Shown here: positions 1-6,997 of the stretch, one piece after another | Position numbering within the stretch: position 1 is the stretch's first letter | How the letters are laid out: every line of letters begins with the position of its first letter | From: F23-D06 sp045130275 | GTDB lineage: Bacteria > Bacteroidota > Bacteroidia > Bacteroidales > WCHB1-69 | DNA length: 59,007 nucleotides | Direction: 5' to 3' | Assembly (NCBI GenBank): GCA_045130275.1 | Contig: JBGUPL010000054.1 | Location: 1 to 59,007 of the forward strand | Notes under the pieces: generated by a model | Seen by the model: only the letters and a program-made list of their open reading frames with translations | Told to the model about the DNA's origin: nothing | The model's database searches: none | Position numbers and translations under genes: made by a program

Positions 1-323
1 TTTTCCAATGCATAGCGAAGGAGTTTCAGCCCGTAGCCTTTGCGCTTGTAGTCGGGGTGAATGCTGATGGGGCCGAAGGTCCATGAAGGGTAAGCGGTTC
101 CATCGGTAAGGGTGATTTCGGCTTTCGAGAACATCACGTGACCGATCAGCTTGCCGTCTTCTTCCATCACGAAGTCCAGTTCGGGGATGAAATCGGGATT
201 GTTTCTGTATTGGTTGAGCACATAATGCTCCGTGCATCCGGGACGATAGACGTTCCAGAACGCATTGCGGGTGAGGTTCTCCACCTCGCGATAATCTTCG
301 GGTTGCTCAAGTCGGATAGTCAT
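1..323 (-). CDS. GNAT-family N-acetyltransferase, 3' end cut by window edge
   Basis: The reverse strand from the ATG at 321-323 reads 107 codons without a stop to the window edge, so only the N-terminal part is present. The fragment carries the GNAT acetyl-CoA loop (GPISIHPDYKRKGYG, matching the R/Q-x-x-G-x-G pattern) preceded by the usual strand with a conserved Gly-His. The family transfers an acetyl group from acetyl-CoA to an amine; the substrate cannot be told. The upstream side, higher coordinates, is the mini-hairpin repeat array, so the promoter must lie in or beyond that repeat. Confidence 0.8.
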   Translation of the reverse strand, partial: MTIRLEQPEDYREVENLTRNAFWNVYRPGCTEHYVLNQYRNNPDFIPELDFVMEEDGKLIGHVMFSKAEITLTDGTAYPSWTFGPISIHPDYKRKGYGLKLLRYALE

Positions 324-370
324 AGTTTCTGTTTCTTTTATCGGGTAAAATTCGTTCAAAGGAATGTTGG

Positions 371-632
371 TGACTTCGTGTTGATTACTTCGTGTTAATT
401 ACTTCGTGTTGATGACTTCGTGTTTTATTTCATGTTAACACGAAGTCATTAACAGCCGAAGGCTCACCAACAGCGAAGCTAACTAACAGCCGAAGGCTAA
501 CTAACAGCGAAGCTAATCAACAGCCGCAGGCTAATCAACAGCGAAGCTAACCAACAGCGAAGGCTAACTAACAGCGTAGCTAACTAACAGCCGAAGGCTA
601 ACCAACAGCCGCAGGCTCATCAACACGAAGTC
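371..632. repeat. Mini-hairpin tandem repeat array 1, bounded by 14 bp terminal inverted repeats
   Basis: The left end has degenerate direct copies of an ACTTCGTGTT unit and a 12 bp inverted repeat (413-424 with 437-448). About ten units of 16-18 bp follow, each with a core AGCGAAGCT, AGCCGAAGGCT or AGCCGCAGGCT, that is, a 3-4 bp stem around a GAA or GCA triloop, joined by linkers of the type AAYYAAC. The outer sequences GACTTCGTGTTGAT (372-385) and its reverse complement (619-632) are perfect 14 bp terminal inverted repeats. The right end overlaps the last codons and TGA stop of the minus-strand gene ending at 620. A second array of the same design starts at 3838. Confidence 0.9.
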
Positions 633-1150
633 TTCAGCTTCTTTTGGTGCGTCTTCAACATCTTCAACGCCTGCTTGTAGGGACTCGTGGTGACACTCGC
701 GAAGTAAGCGGCCATATCGGTAGTGTAGGTGCACTTGTAGTAGCCTTTTGTGAAGAGTTCCTCCTCGGAGAAGCTGCCCGCCAGCTGAATCATTTCGTGA
801 TGGGTCTGCTCCAGAAGCCGCTGCGCCTCCTGGAATGAGGTGTTCTGGTGTTTTTCCACCAGCATCTTGTCCATTTCGTGGTAGTTTTTGCGATATTCGT
901 CGGGCAGATAGTCCCTTTGACAGCCTTCGCGAATGTTGTTCACAAATTCGCGCATCAGCACCTGCCATTCATAAAGGTGTATGAGGAGGTCGCGGGCGCA
1001 CTGGTCGTAAATCCATCGTGCACCGCATTTTTTGGGGTCATTGGCGAACTGGAAGGTCGCGTTCAGTTCGTCATCTGTCATTTTGCCGATTTGCTCGTTC
1101 AGTTTCGCATAACTGTCCGACATGGCTGCTAAAAGTTCGTTTTTGTCCAT
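620..1150 (-). CDS. ClbS/DfsB family (DUF1706) four-helix protein
   Basis: The 176-residue product matches the ClbS/DfsB (DUF1706) family throughout: an N-terminal helix with MDKNELLAAM, a central WIYDQCARDLLIHLYEW segment, and a C-terminal TSPYKQALKMLKTH stretch. These are small helical proteins of the DinB-like fold; ClbS itself is a colibactin resistance protein, but most homologues are uncharacterised, so a role in DNA or genotoxin protection is only a guess. The length is normal. The last residues (Thr-Ser-Cys) and the stop codon are encoded by the terminal inverted repeat of the mini-hairpin array, so the native C-terminus may have been replaced. It lies downstream of the AbiE genes on the same strand. 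Confidence 0.75.
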   Translation of the reverse strand: MDKNELLAAMSDSYAKLNEQIGKMTDDELNATFQFANDPKKCGARWIYDQCARDLLIHLYEWQVLMREFVNNIREGCQRDYLPDEYRKNYHEMDKMLVEKHQNTSFQEAQRLLEQTHHEMIQLAGSFSEEELFTKGYYKCTYTTDMAAYFASVTTSPYKQALKMLKTHQKKLKTSC

Positions 1151-1238
1151 TTTTTATATCGCTTTAATTCTTGTGCAAAAATATGGGACAGTTATTTGCC
1201 CGCAGAACGCGCAGAACTCCACAGACTATATTTCTGCA

Positions 1239-1631
1239 TTAATCCGTGGGAGAAGTGGTTTTATTTGGATTGTAAGGTTGAAGAGGATCTTCCCCAAAAC
1301 CCCATTCTTTTTGGGATTTCAAAAACTCCTTTATTGTTTCACTATGATTTTCTGTAATGATTTGAAACTTCAGAATGTTGCTATAACATTGTCTAACCAA
1401 TTCTTGTTGAAGAAAAGATTGAGTTACCGCCTTAACGTATTCAAACTGAAGGTGAATATAGCCGTCGACACATCCGGCGTGATATTCGTTAATTTGGACT
1501 ACTACAAAGACAAAACCTTCATCGTGTGTTTCTACCAAAATGGATTGGTGAGTGTCAATCCTTCCTTCCCACTCGTAGGTTACCTCAAAAACAGTACCAC
1601 GATAATATAATCGTTCGTTTTGATTAATCAT
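1239..1631 (-). CDS. Hypothetical protein downstream of abiEii
   Basis: A 130-residue protein that I do not recognise. It looks like a genuine soluble alpha/beta protein: the N-terminal half alternates strands (LYYRGTVFEVTYEWEG, GFVFVVVQINEY) and the C-terminal half is helical and ends in a Pro/Asn/Thr-rich tail. There is no signal peptide or membrane segment. It begins 29 bp after the abiEii stop on the same strand and could be a third cistron of that operon. The DNA is visibly more AT-rich than the neighbouring genes. A plus-strand reading frame covers the same bases (1122-1610) but has a less protein-like composition. Confidence that it is a gene is moderate. Confidence 0.55.
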   Translation of the reverse strand: MINQNERLYYRGTVFEVTYEWEGRIDTHQSILVETHDEGFVFVVVQINEYHAGCVDGYIHLQFEYVKAVTQSFLQQELVRQCYSNILKFQIITENHSETIKEFLKSQKEWGFGEDPLQPYNPNKTTSPTD

Positions 1632-1660
1632 AAAGTTTGAATGTTTGTGCGTTGGAAACG

Positions 1661-2449
1661 TTATTTTAATTTGCCATCTATAAATTGCTTGAAATGCAGT
1701 ATCTGTGTGCTGCGCGAAGGGTTGAAGAGCAGATGCTCGAAGTCTTTCTGCTTTAGTTCAAGGTCAGTGGTGTCAAGTTTGTCGGATAGTGCTTTCTTCA
1801 ACATTTCCGGGGTGTCGATTCCACATCGTTGGTGAAGGAAGCCGTAGTCGGGGTCGGTTTGTTGCCAAAGGAAGATGGTGTCGTAGAAGTCGCGTCCTTT
1901 GGCCCGGGCCAGCAGTGCCGCAAGCTTCATGGAGAGCATGGTACTCTTGGCCGGAACCGTCACGGGAAAAAAGAAGCCGTTGCGACTGACCATCGCCGTT
2001 TGCGGAGTGTAGTCCACCCCTTGGTCCTGGGCTTCGATCTTCATCAAAAACCTTTCCTCCCGATGACCGGTGAGATTTAGGTCGAACAGCAGTTCCGGAA
2101 AGTAGATGTTGCGGCGGAAGGCCGTCAGCCGGGGATTCTCCTTGTCGCGCAACTCCACGCGCAAACCGTTGAGCCGCAAGTGCTCGACCAGCGCATCGGT
2201 CATCGAGACAAACTCGTCAGCCGTCAGTCGCTTGCAATCGAAATCCAAATCCTCGGAGAAACGGTCTAATCCGAGGACAAGGCGCAGGTTGGTCCCGCCG
2301 ATGAACACCAATTTGGGCGCGTAGGGCGATTGCGAAAGGTGCTCCAGCGCCAACAATTCAATGTATTCCTTCAAGATGTGCTTGTGAAATGCGGCGTTCG
2401 TCGCAAGTTGCGGCGGATAGTAGGCCAATATGGACTGTAAATCAATCAT
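1661..2449 (-). CDS. abiEii: AbiEii/AbiGii-family nucleotidyltransferase toxin
   Basis: The 262-residue protein has the AbiEii nucleotidyltransferase signature near residues 50-72 (GGTNLRLVLGLDRFSEDLDF) and the downstream K-L-A-A-L-L-A-R-A-K-G-R-D-F-Y-D motif near residues 178-192, both central to the DUF1814/AbiEii family. In characterised AbiE systems this toxin is a nucleotidyltransferase that acts on tRNA in related members and causes growth arrest on phage infection. Its start overlaps the end of the AbiEi-like gene by 8 bp, the standard antitoxin-then-toxin order of type IV systems, which implies translational coupling. The length is slightly short of the commonest members (about 280-300) but no motif is missing. 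Confidence 0.88.
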   Translation of the reverse strand: MIDLQSILAYYPPQLATNAAFHKHILKEYIELLALEHLSQSPYAPKLVFIGGTNLRLVLGLDRFSEDLDFDCKRLTADEFVSMTDALVEHLRLNGLRVELRDKENPRLTAFRRNIYFPELLFDLNLTGHREERFLMKIEAQDQGVDYTPQTAMVSRNGFFFPVTVPAKSTMLSMKLAALLARAKGRDFYDTIFLWQQTDPDYGFLHQRCGIDTPEMLKKALSDKLDTTDLELKQKDFEHLLFNPSRSTQILHFKQFIDGKLK

Positions 2450-3062
2450 CTGTATAGGTTTTCATCAACAATTGTATTCGTTCTTGCAGCGACTTGTTGC
2501 CGCTTTGCGTCGCGTAAGCCGCCAGTCGATCCTTGTCCAGTTCCTCCCGCATCCACCATTCGTCGAAGCGCAGCTCCAACAAGGTCTCGGCGGTGTTGTA
2601 TTGCGGGTAAAGGTACAGCAGGTCGAGGATGGCCTTCTCGGGTAAAGCCAGCAGGTAGCTGCCCTGCGGCGAAACGGGCATCTGGCGGAAGCCGAAGAAA
2701 AGATCGGGCTTGACGGTCTGGTAGCTGAAACGGCCGAAGTCGTTATGGTAGGCCGTGGTACGGTTGGAGGTGACGCAGGTGATGTCGGTCACCGCCTCGG
2801 GAATGATGCCGTAGAACGACAGGGCGTAGTGCAGGCTGATGTACGACGGCGTGTAAATGCGCTGCGCAATATAACGCGCCATCTCGGGAGTGCCCTTCAG
2901 GTCGCTGAAGGCATACCAGTCCTGCCGCAGTTTCGACAAATAGCCCCGCTTCACCCAGCGTGTGAGGTTGCTTCGGTCGAATCCCGGCTCCCACGCACGG
3001 ATCTGATAAACGTTGAAACATCCCATCCCGTGCCACTGCTCCCTGAACTCCAAGTAGGTCAT
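2442..3062 (-). CDS. abiEi: AbiEi-family antitoxin (winged-helix regulator)
   Basis: A 206-residue protein beginning with a winged-helix-like segment (FDRSNLTRWVKRGYLSKLRQDWY) followed by the typical AbiEi middle (YTPSYISLHYALSFYGIIPE) and C-terminal region (LPEKAILDLLYL). AbiEi proteins repress their own promoter and neutralise the AbiEii toxin, classed as type IV because no stable toxin-antitoxin complex forms. It is the first gene of the AbiE operon, with a -7 box about 26 bp upstream of the ATG. Family assignment rests on these motifs and on the 8 bp overlap with the toxin gene. Confidence 0.85.
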   Translation of the reverse strand: MTYLEFREQWHGMGCFNVYQIRAWEPGFDRSNLTRWVKRGYLSKLRQDWYAFSDLKGTPEMARYIAQRIYTPSYISLHYALSFYGIIPEAVTDITCVTSNRTTAYHNDFGRFSYQTVKPDLFFGFRQMPVSPQGSYLLALPEKAILDLLYLYPQYNTAETLLELRFDEWWMREELDKDRLAAYATQSGNKSLQERIQLLMKTYTDD

Positions 3063-3088
3063 TATCTCATTTTATTCAAAAGACGCTG

Positions 3089-3096
3089 CAAAGATA
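3089..3096 (-). promoter_or_regulatory. Predicted -7 element of the abiE operon
   Basis: The reverse strand reads TATCTTTG, matching the Bacteroidota sigma-A -7 consensus TAnnTTTG, 26 bp before the AbiEi start codon. A clear TTTG -33 box is not visible at the usual spacing. Confidence 0.55.
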
Positions 3097-3175
3097 CAAC
3101 TTTTCTTGAATAAAATAGAAAAATCCGAAATCGACGAGATGAATCCAACTGCCATAGTCTTTTGCAAAATATTTT

Positions 3176-3206
3176 TTTGCCATGTAAGAAAATAGTCGTA
3201 CTTTTG
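3176..3206 (+). promoter_or_regulatory. Predicted ferritin promoter, TTTG-N19-TACTTTTG
   Basis: TTTG (3176-3179), exactly 19 bases, then TACTTTTG (3199-3206) matches the Bacteroidota consensus TTTG-N19-TAnnTTTG at every defined position. The predicted start of transcription leaves a leader of about 60 bases before the ferritin ATG. Confidence 0.75.
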
Positions 3207-3271
3207 CAGCCGAAAAACAGGAACGTCTTTAATCTGTCTTTTCGACAAAAATCTATAAAAAAACAATAATT

Positions 3272-3787
3272 ATGCTTAACAAAAAAGTAGCCGATCTGCT
3301 TAACGATCAAATCAACAAGGAGCTTTACAGCGCCTATCTCTATCTTGATATGTCCAACTATTTCGAGCGCCGCGGTCTGAACGGTTTCGCTAACTGGTAT
3401 ATGATTCAGGCCCAGGAGGAGCGCGACCACGCCATGCTGTTCTACCGCTATATGCAGAACAACGACTGCCCCGTAACGCTGGATGCCATCGCCAAACCCG
3501 ACAAGGTGTTCAAGAAAGATATGGACGTGCTGAAGGCCGGTCTGGAGCACGAGGAGTATGTGACCGCCTCGATCCACACCATCTATGACGCCGCCAACAA
3601 GGTCAAGGATTTCCGCACCATGCAGTTCCTCGACTGGTTCGTCAAAGAGCAAGGCGAAGAGGAGACCAACGCCCGCGATATGATCTCGAAGATGGAACTC
3701 TTCGGCAGCGACCCCCGCAGTCTCTATATGCTCAACCAGGAGCTCGCCGCCCGCGCCTACAGCGCCCCCAGCCTGGTGCTCGACTAA
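3272..3787 (+). CDS. ftnA: Bacterial non-haem ferritin
   Basis: The 171-residue protein is a typical FtnA-type ferritin that oxidises Fe(II) and stores iron in a 24-mer cytoplasmic shell. Ferroxidase ligands appear in order: Glu17 in INKELYSAY, the Glu/His pair in QEERDHAM near residues 49-54, Glu94 in EHEEY, and Gln in VKEQGEEE near residue 127. No haem-binding Met typical of bacterioferritin is evident. It is monocistronic with an excellent promoter, and its 3' side is the second mini-hairpin array beginning about 50 bases after the stop. Length and sequence are standard for Bacteroides-type ferritins. Confidence 0.95.
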   Translation: MLNKKVADLLNDQINKELYSAYLYLDMSNYFERRGLNGFANWYMIQAQEERDHAMLFYRYMQNNDCPVTLDAIAKPDKVFKKDMDVLKAGLEHEEYVTASIHTIYDAANKVKDFRTMQFLDWFVKEQGEEETNARDMISKMELFGSDPRSLYMLNQELAARAYSAPSLVLD

Positions 3788-3837
3788 GACAAAGAATACT
3801 GCAAAAACACTGCTTTTCTTGAAAGAAACAGAAAGGC

Positions 3838-4254
3838 TGATGACTTCGTGTTGATGACTTCGTGTTGATGACTTCGTGTTGATTATTTCATGTTGATTAT
3901 TTCATGTTAACACGAAGTCATTAACAGCCGAAGGCTAATCAACAGCGAAGCTCATCAACAGCCGAAGGCTAACCAACAGCGAAGCTAACCAACAGCGAAG
4001 CTAATCAACAGCCGCAGGCTAACCAACAGCGAAGCTAATCAACAGCCGCAGGCTAATCAACAGCGAAGCTCATCAACAGCCGAAGGCTAACCAACAGCGA
4101 AGCTAATCAACAGCGAAGCTAATCAACAGCGAAGCTAACCAACAGCGAAGCTAACCAACAGCGAAGCTAATCAACAGCGAAGCTAACCAACAGCGAAGCT
4201 AATCAACAGCGAAGCTAATCAACAGCGAAGCTCATCAACAGCCACAGGCTAACA
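3838..4254. repeat. Mini-hairpin tandem repeat array 2
   Basis: This element has the same head as array 1: three direct copies of TGACTTCGTGTTGA, then two ATTATTTCATGTT units, then AACACGAAGTCATTAACAGC. The third direct copy (3869-3880) and 3909-3920 are 12 bp perfect inverted repeats. About 20 hairpin units follow to 4254, mostly AGCGAAGCT with some AGCCGAAGGCT and AGCCGCAGGCT and one AGCCACAGGCT, joined by AATC/AACC/CATC linkers plus AAC. The right terminal inverted repeat seen in array 1 is missing; the array runs straight into the end of the truncated aldo/keto reductase at 4235-4256. Stems stay paired where units differ (C-G added on both arms), but recent tandem copying could also explain this. 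Confidence 0.9.
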
Positions 4255-4705
4255 GCGTTCCCACCACCTCGTGCGCCTTATAGGGCTTTTCGAGGTAGGC
4301 GGCGTCTTCGTCGCTGAGGTCGAGATCCAGTGCGCGGACCGCGTCGTTGAAGTGCGGCACTTTCGTGGCTCCCACGATGGGTGCGGCGACACCCCGCTTC
4401 AGCAGCCAGGCCAACGCGACTTCCGTCATCGTCACGCCGAGACGCTCCGCCACCTCCGCCACACGGGCGACGCCGAGGTCTTTCAGCGCTTTGCCTAAGA
4501 ACTCCTCGCTGGTGCCGTGCGAATAGCCGTTGGCCGTGTCGAAGAAGTTCACCCCGAGGTCGAGGGCGTGCTTGATCATCTTCGTGGTTTCCTCCTGGTT
4601 GAGAGTCCATAGGTGGAATTCCTCCGAGGGCTTCCCGTACGACATGCAGCCGACGCAGATGCGGCTGACTTCAATGTCAGTGTTTCCTAATTGCGTGTAT
4701 TTCAT
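4235..4705 (-). pseudogene. Aldo/keto reductase with internal deletion
   Basis: The open frame encodes only 156 residues, whereas this aldo/keto reductase subfamily is about 320-330. The N-terminal 78 residues (MKYTQLGNTDIEVSRICVG, and the active-site Tyr in FFDTANGYSHG) run directly into a C-terminal part starting VARVAEVAERLGVTMTEVALAW. The central half of the TIM barrel, with the catalytic Lys and His and much of the substrate pocket, is gone, although the frame is kept. The C-terminus after HEVVG is a run of repeat-encoded residues ending in a repeat-derived TGA. The product cannot be an active reductase. It is the last gene of the redox cluster and lies 11 bp after the cyclophilin-like gene's end region. 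Confidence 0.85.
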
Positions 4706-4716
4706 AAGGATGTGCT

Positions 4717-5289
4717 TTATTGTATTCTTTTTTTGCCGTTCTGAATCACAACGCCTTTGTAACCTTGCGGCGCGATTTGCCCGGTAATCGTGTAAGCGGG
4801 ACCTTTGTCGTTTTCTTCAGGTGAGAAATCCCGAATGCCAGTTTGGATAGGCTGCAAGGAAAGGGTGATGGCCACTTCGCCTTGCCCTGCCTTGACAAAC
4901 TGGCGCACCTCGTCCGCCGACAGATTGTCGAATTTGCCGATGCGTGTATAGGACCAGGAGTTGCTTCCATAGAAAATGCAGATGTTGTTGCCGTTATACA
5001 GGACAAGGTCCCCGGCCGAGGTGGTGATTTGATGGTCTGCCGTCGGGAAAGATTGTCCGACATGGCCCACTTTCTCGAAATTGCCGTAGTCATCGGCCAG
5101 ATAGGTGATGTTTTCCGTTTGAAGCGCGGCTACCAATGCCCGCGTCCCGACATTGTCTTCCATCGTGACGGTGCGTGTTTCCCCGCCGATAGTCACATAC
5201 AACTTTTCATTCATAATTTGTGCATTGATGTTTTCTCTGTTGCATCCGCAAAGTAGAACGGCAACGACAAATATCCATGTTTTCTTCAT
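4717..5289 (-). CDS. Cyclophilin-like fold lipoprotein
   Basis: The frame is open upstream, but the start chosen is the ATG at 5287-5289, which gives a 190-residue lipoprotein (MKKTWIFVVAVLLCGC, lipobox Leu-Cys-Gly-Cys). The mature part (residues 27-140) reads as the cyclophilin-like domain common in Bacteroidota: KLYVTIGGETRTVTM, a DDYGNFEKVG strand, AGDLVLYNGNNICIFYG and a SWSYTRIGKF end. These domains are often neighbours of, or fused to, flavodoxins, as here with the gene starting at 5972. The biochemical role is unknown. The last part of the protein (PAYTITGQIAPQGYKGVVIQNGKKR) is an extra C-terminal segment. Confidence 0.75.
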   Translation of the reverse strand: MKKTWIFVVAVLLCGCNRENINAQIMNEKLYVTIGGETRTVTMEDNVGTRALVAALQTENITYLADDYGNFEKVGHVGQSFPTADHQITTSAGDLVLYNGNNICIFYGSNSWSYTRIGKFDNLSADEVRQFVKAGQGEVAITLSLQPIQTGIRDFSPEENDKGPAYTITGQIAPQGYKGVVIQNGKKRIQ

Positions 5290-5333
5290 TGTCTTGATTA
5301 GTACGACTTGATTGATGTTTTTTTCTATAGATT

Positions 5334-5972
5334 CTACAGTCCTTTCAGCCACTTCTCCACCTTTGCCTTGCCGCCGCGCACCTCGTGACCGTAGATGCTG
5401 AACCCGCCCGTGACGTTGGCCTTCGGGAATGCTTTGCGCACGTCGCTGGCGCAGGAAGCCAGGCCGCTGCCTTCGTGGGTGGTGAAGGGGATGACGGTCT
5501 TGCCGTCGAGGTTGATGTCTTTGAAGAGGGTGAACATCACCTGCGGGTAGGTGCCCCACCACACAGGACCGCCGATGAAGACGGTGTCGTAGCCGCTGAG
5601 GTCGGGAGCAGCGCCCTCGTAGGGCGGCAACTCGCCTGCGGCGGCCTCTTCCTTGGCCAGTTCGATGAGCGGCGTGTAGGCCATGCCGTCGTACTTGTGG
5701 GTGACGATCTCGAACTGGTCGGCGCCCGTGATTTCACTGATGTAGTCGGCCACGATCTTGGTGTTGCCCGTGTCGATGACACCGACGGAATAGTTGTCTC
5801 CCGCATGGGAGAAGAAAATGACGATGGATTTGTTCATTTTTTTGGAATTTGATGTTTGTTCGTTTTGTAGAGACGTTTCCTGAAACGTCTCGACATAGTT
5901 TTTATTCTGTCCGTTGCAGCCCGTGGCGAAAACCACGGCGAGGACTGCAACGAGGATGTTTTTGATGTTCAT
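5334..5972 (-). CDS. Lipoprotein flavodoxin
   Basis: A 212-residue protein with a lipoprotein signal (MNIKNILVAVLAVVFATGC) followed by a linker and a flavodoxin-4 type domain. FMN-phosphate loop: IVIFFSHAGDNYSVG; later DTGNTKIVADYISEITGADQFEI and the GGPVWWGTYP loop that stacks on the flavin. It should carry electrons at the outer face of the inner membrane or in the periplasm. Residues of the linker (ETFQETSL) are encoded by a 22 bp palindromic repeat at 5870-5891, so the linker seems to have been lengthened by a mobile palindrome. The second Met (residue 46, directly before NKSIVIFF) could start a cytoplasmic form; I prefer the upstream start because the lipobox is good. Confidence 0.85.
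   Translation of the reverse strand: MNIKNILVAVLAVVFATGCNGQNKNYVETFQETSLQNEQTSNSKKMNKSIVIFFSHAGDNYSVGVIDTGNTKIVADYISEITGADQFEIVTHKYDGMAYTPLIELAKEEAAAGELPPYEGAAPDLSGYDTVFIGGPVWWGTYPQVMFTLFKDINLDGKTVIPFTTHEGSGLASCASDVRKAFPKANVTGGFSIYGHEVRGGKAKVEKWLKGL
5870..5891. repeat. Palindromic repeat GAGACGTTTC-CT-GAAACGTCTC inside a coding region
   Basis: A perfect 10 bp inverted repeat with a CT centre lies in frame in the flavodoxin linker. Its architecture (GAGACG arm, two-base centre, CGTCTC arm) matches the intergenic palindromes at 50962-50985 and 51005-51032. Confidence 0.8.
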
Positions 5973-5991
5973 AACCTATTGATTTTCGGTT

Positions 5992-6972
5992 TTACTTGTC
6001 GATGCTGATAATCGTGTACTTGCGGCTGCCGAGACCGATCTTTTCGGCGTGTTCGACGGTATGGATGCCGTGGCGGCTCTCGATGCGCTCTTTCATGGAG
6101 GCGACATCGTTGTCGGCGCTCTGCTCCTGACCGAGGACGAGGTCGATGCAGGCTTGGTCGAGGGCCACGGGGTCAGTACTGGCGAGGATGCCCATGTCTT
6201 TGAGCGCCACAGGGGTGGGATTGCCGTTGCAGTCGCAGTCGATGCTCATGTTGTTCATCACGGCGATGTAGAGAACCTTGCCTTTGAAGTAGTCATGCAC
6301 CGCAGCGGCAGCGGTGGCCATACACTCGAGGAACTTGTCCTGATTCTGCGGCTGGATGTATTCCCAGAGGTGGGTGTAGTCCTCGCTTTGTCCGTTGGTG
6401 TGGATGTAGGTCTTTCCGTTGCGCGAGGCCACTCCGATGCTGGCGTTCTTCAGCACGCCGCCGAAGCCGCCCATCTGATGGCCCTTGAAGTGGGCGAGGT
6501 TGATCATAAAGTCGTAGTTCTGCAGGTTCTTCCCCACAATATTGTAGCGCATGTAGGTGGTGTCGCGCACAGGAATGCGGATTTCGCCGTCGGCATCCAT
6601 AATGTCCACACCGCCGATGGTGTTGAAGCCGTGCTCTTCGATGACTTTCAGGTGGTCTTCGGTGTTCATACGGCTGCCAGCGTAGGCGGTGTTGCACTCC
6701 ACAATCTTGCCGTTCACTAACTGCACCAGCGGCCCGATGAGTTCGGCCTTCAGGTGGTTGTTGTTGCCGGCCTCGCCGGTGGAGATTTTCACGGCCACGC
6801 GGCCTTCTGCCGGCACACCAAGCGCTTTATAGATATTGATCAATGCTTCGGGGGTGATTTCCTTGGTCATATAGACCACCGAACCCTGAGGTTGCTGTGC
6901 GAAGACTTCCTCTTTCGGTTGACAGCCGAGCAGCATTAACACTGCAACGGCAAGAAATGCGATTTTATTCAT
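5992..6972 (-). CDS. DUF362 domain lipoprotein
   Basis: The start is taken at the ATG 6970-6972, giving 326 residues with a lipoprotein signal (MNKIAFLAVAVLMLLGC). The remainder matches DUF362: GRVAVKISTGEAGNNNHLKAE near the start, the NLAHFKGHQMGGFGGVLKN core and the DPVALDQACIDLVLG end. In other species DUF362 is linked to ferredoxin domains and [Fe-S]-dependent chemistry, but no ferredoxin motif is seen here; a CDCNG cluster is present near residue 246. It sits between the aldo/keto reductase and the flavodoxin on the same strand with gaps of about 20-25 bp, so it probably belongs to one operon. The exact reaction is unknown. Confidence 0.82.
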   Translation of the reverse strand: MNKIAFLAVAVLMLLGCQPKEEVFAQQPQGSVVYMTKEITPEALINIYKALGVPAEGRVAVKISTGEAGNNNHLKAELIGPLVQLVNGKIVECNTAYAGSRMNTEDHLKVIEEHGFNTIGGVDIMDADGEIRIPVRDTTYMRYNIVGKNLQNYDFMINLAHFKGHQMGGFGGVLKNASIGVASRNGKTYIHTNGQSEDYTHLWEYIQPQNQDKFLECMATAAAAVHDYFKGKVLYIAVMNNMSIDCDCNGNPTPVALKDMGILASTDPVALDQACIDLVLGQEQSADNDVASMKERIESRHGIHTVEHAEKIGLGSRKYTIISIDK

Positions 6973-6997
6973 TGTAAATAGTATTGGGTTAATATTT

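Noticed and set aside
449..615. Regular repeat array that could be taken for a CRISPR
   Set aside because: Units are 16-18 bp with near-constant 4-7 base linkers rather than long unique spacers, and no cas gene is present.
1122..1610. 162-codon plus-strand open frame
   Set aside because: It begins inside the promoter region of the ClbS-like gene and has a less protein-like composition than the minus-strand frame at 1239-1631.
5290..5562. N-terminal extension of the cyclophilin-like protein frame
   Set aside because: The extension overlaps the flavodoxin gene and is Arg/His/Pro-rich, typical of an off-frame reading; the lipoprotein signal starts at 5289.
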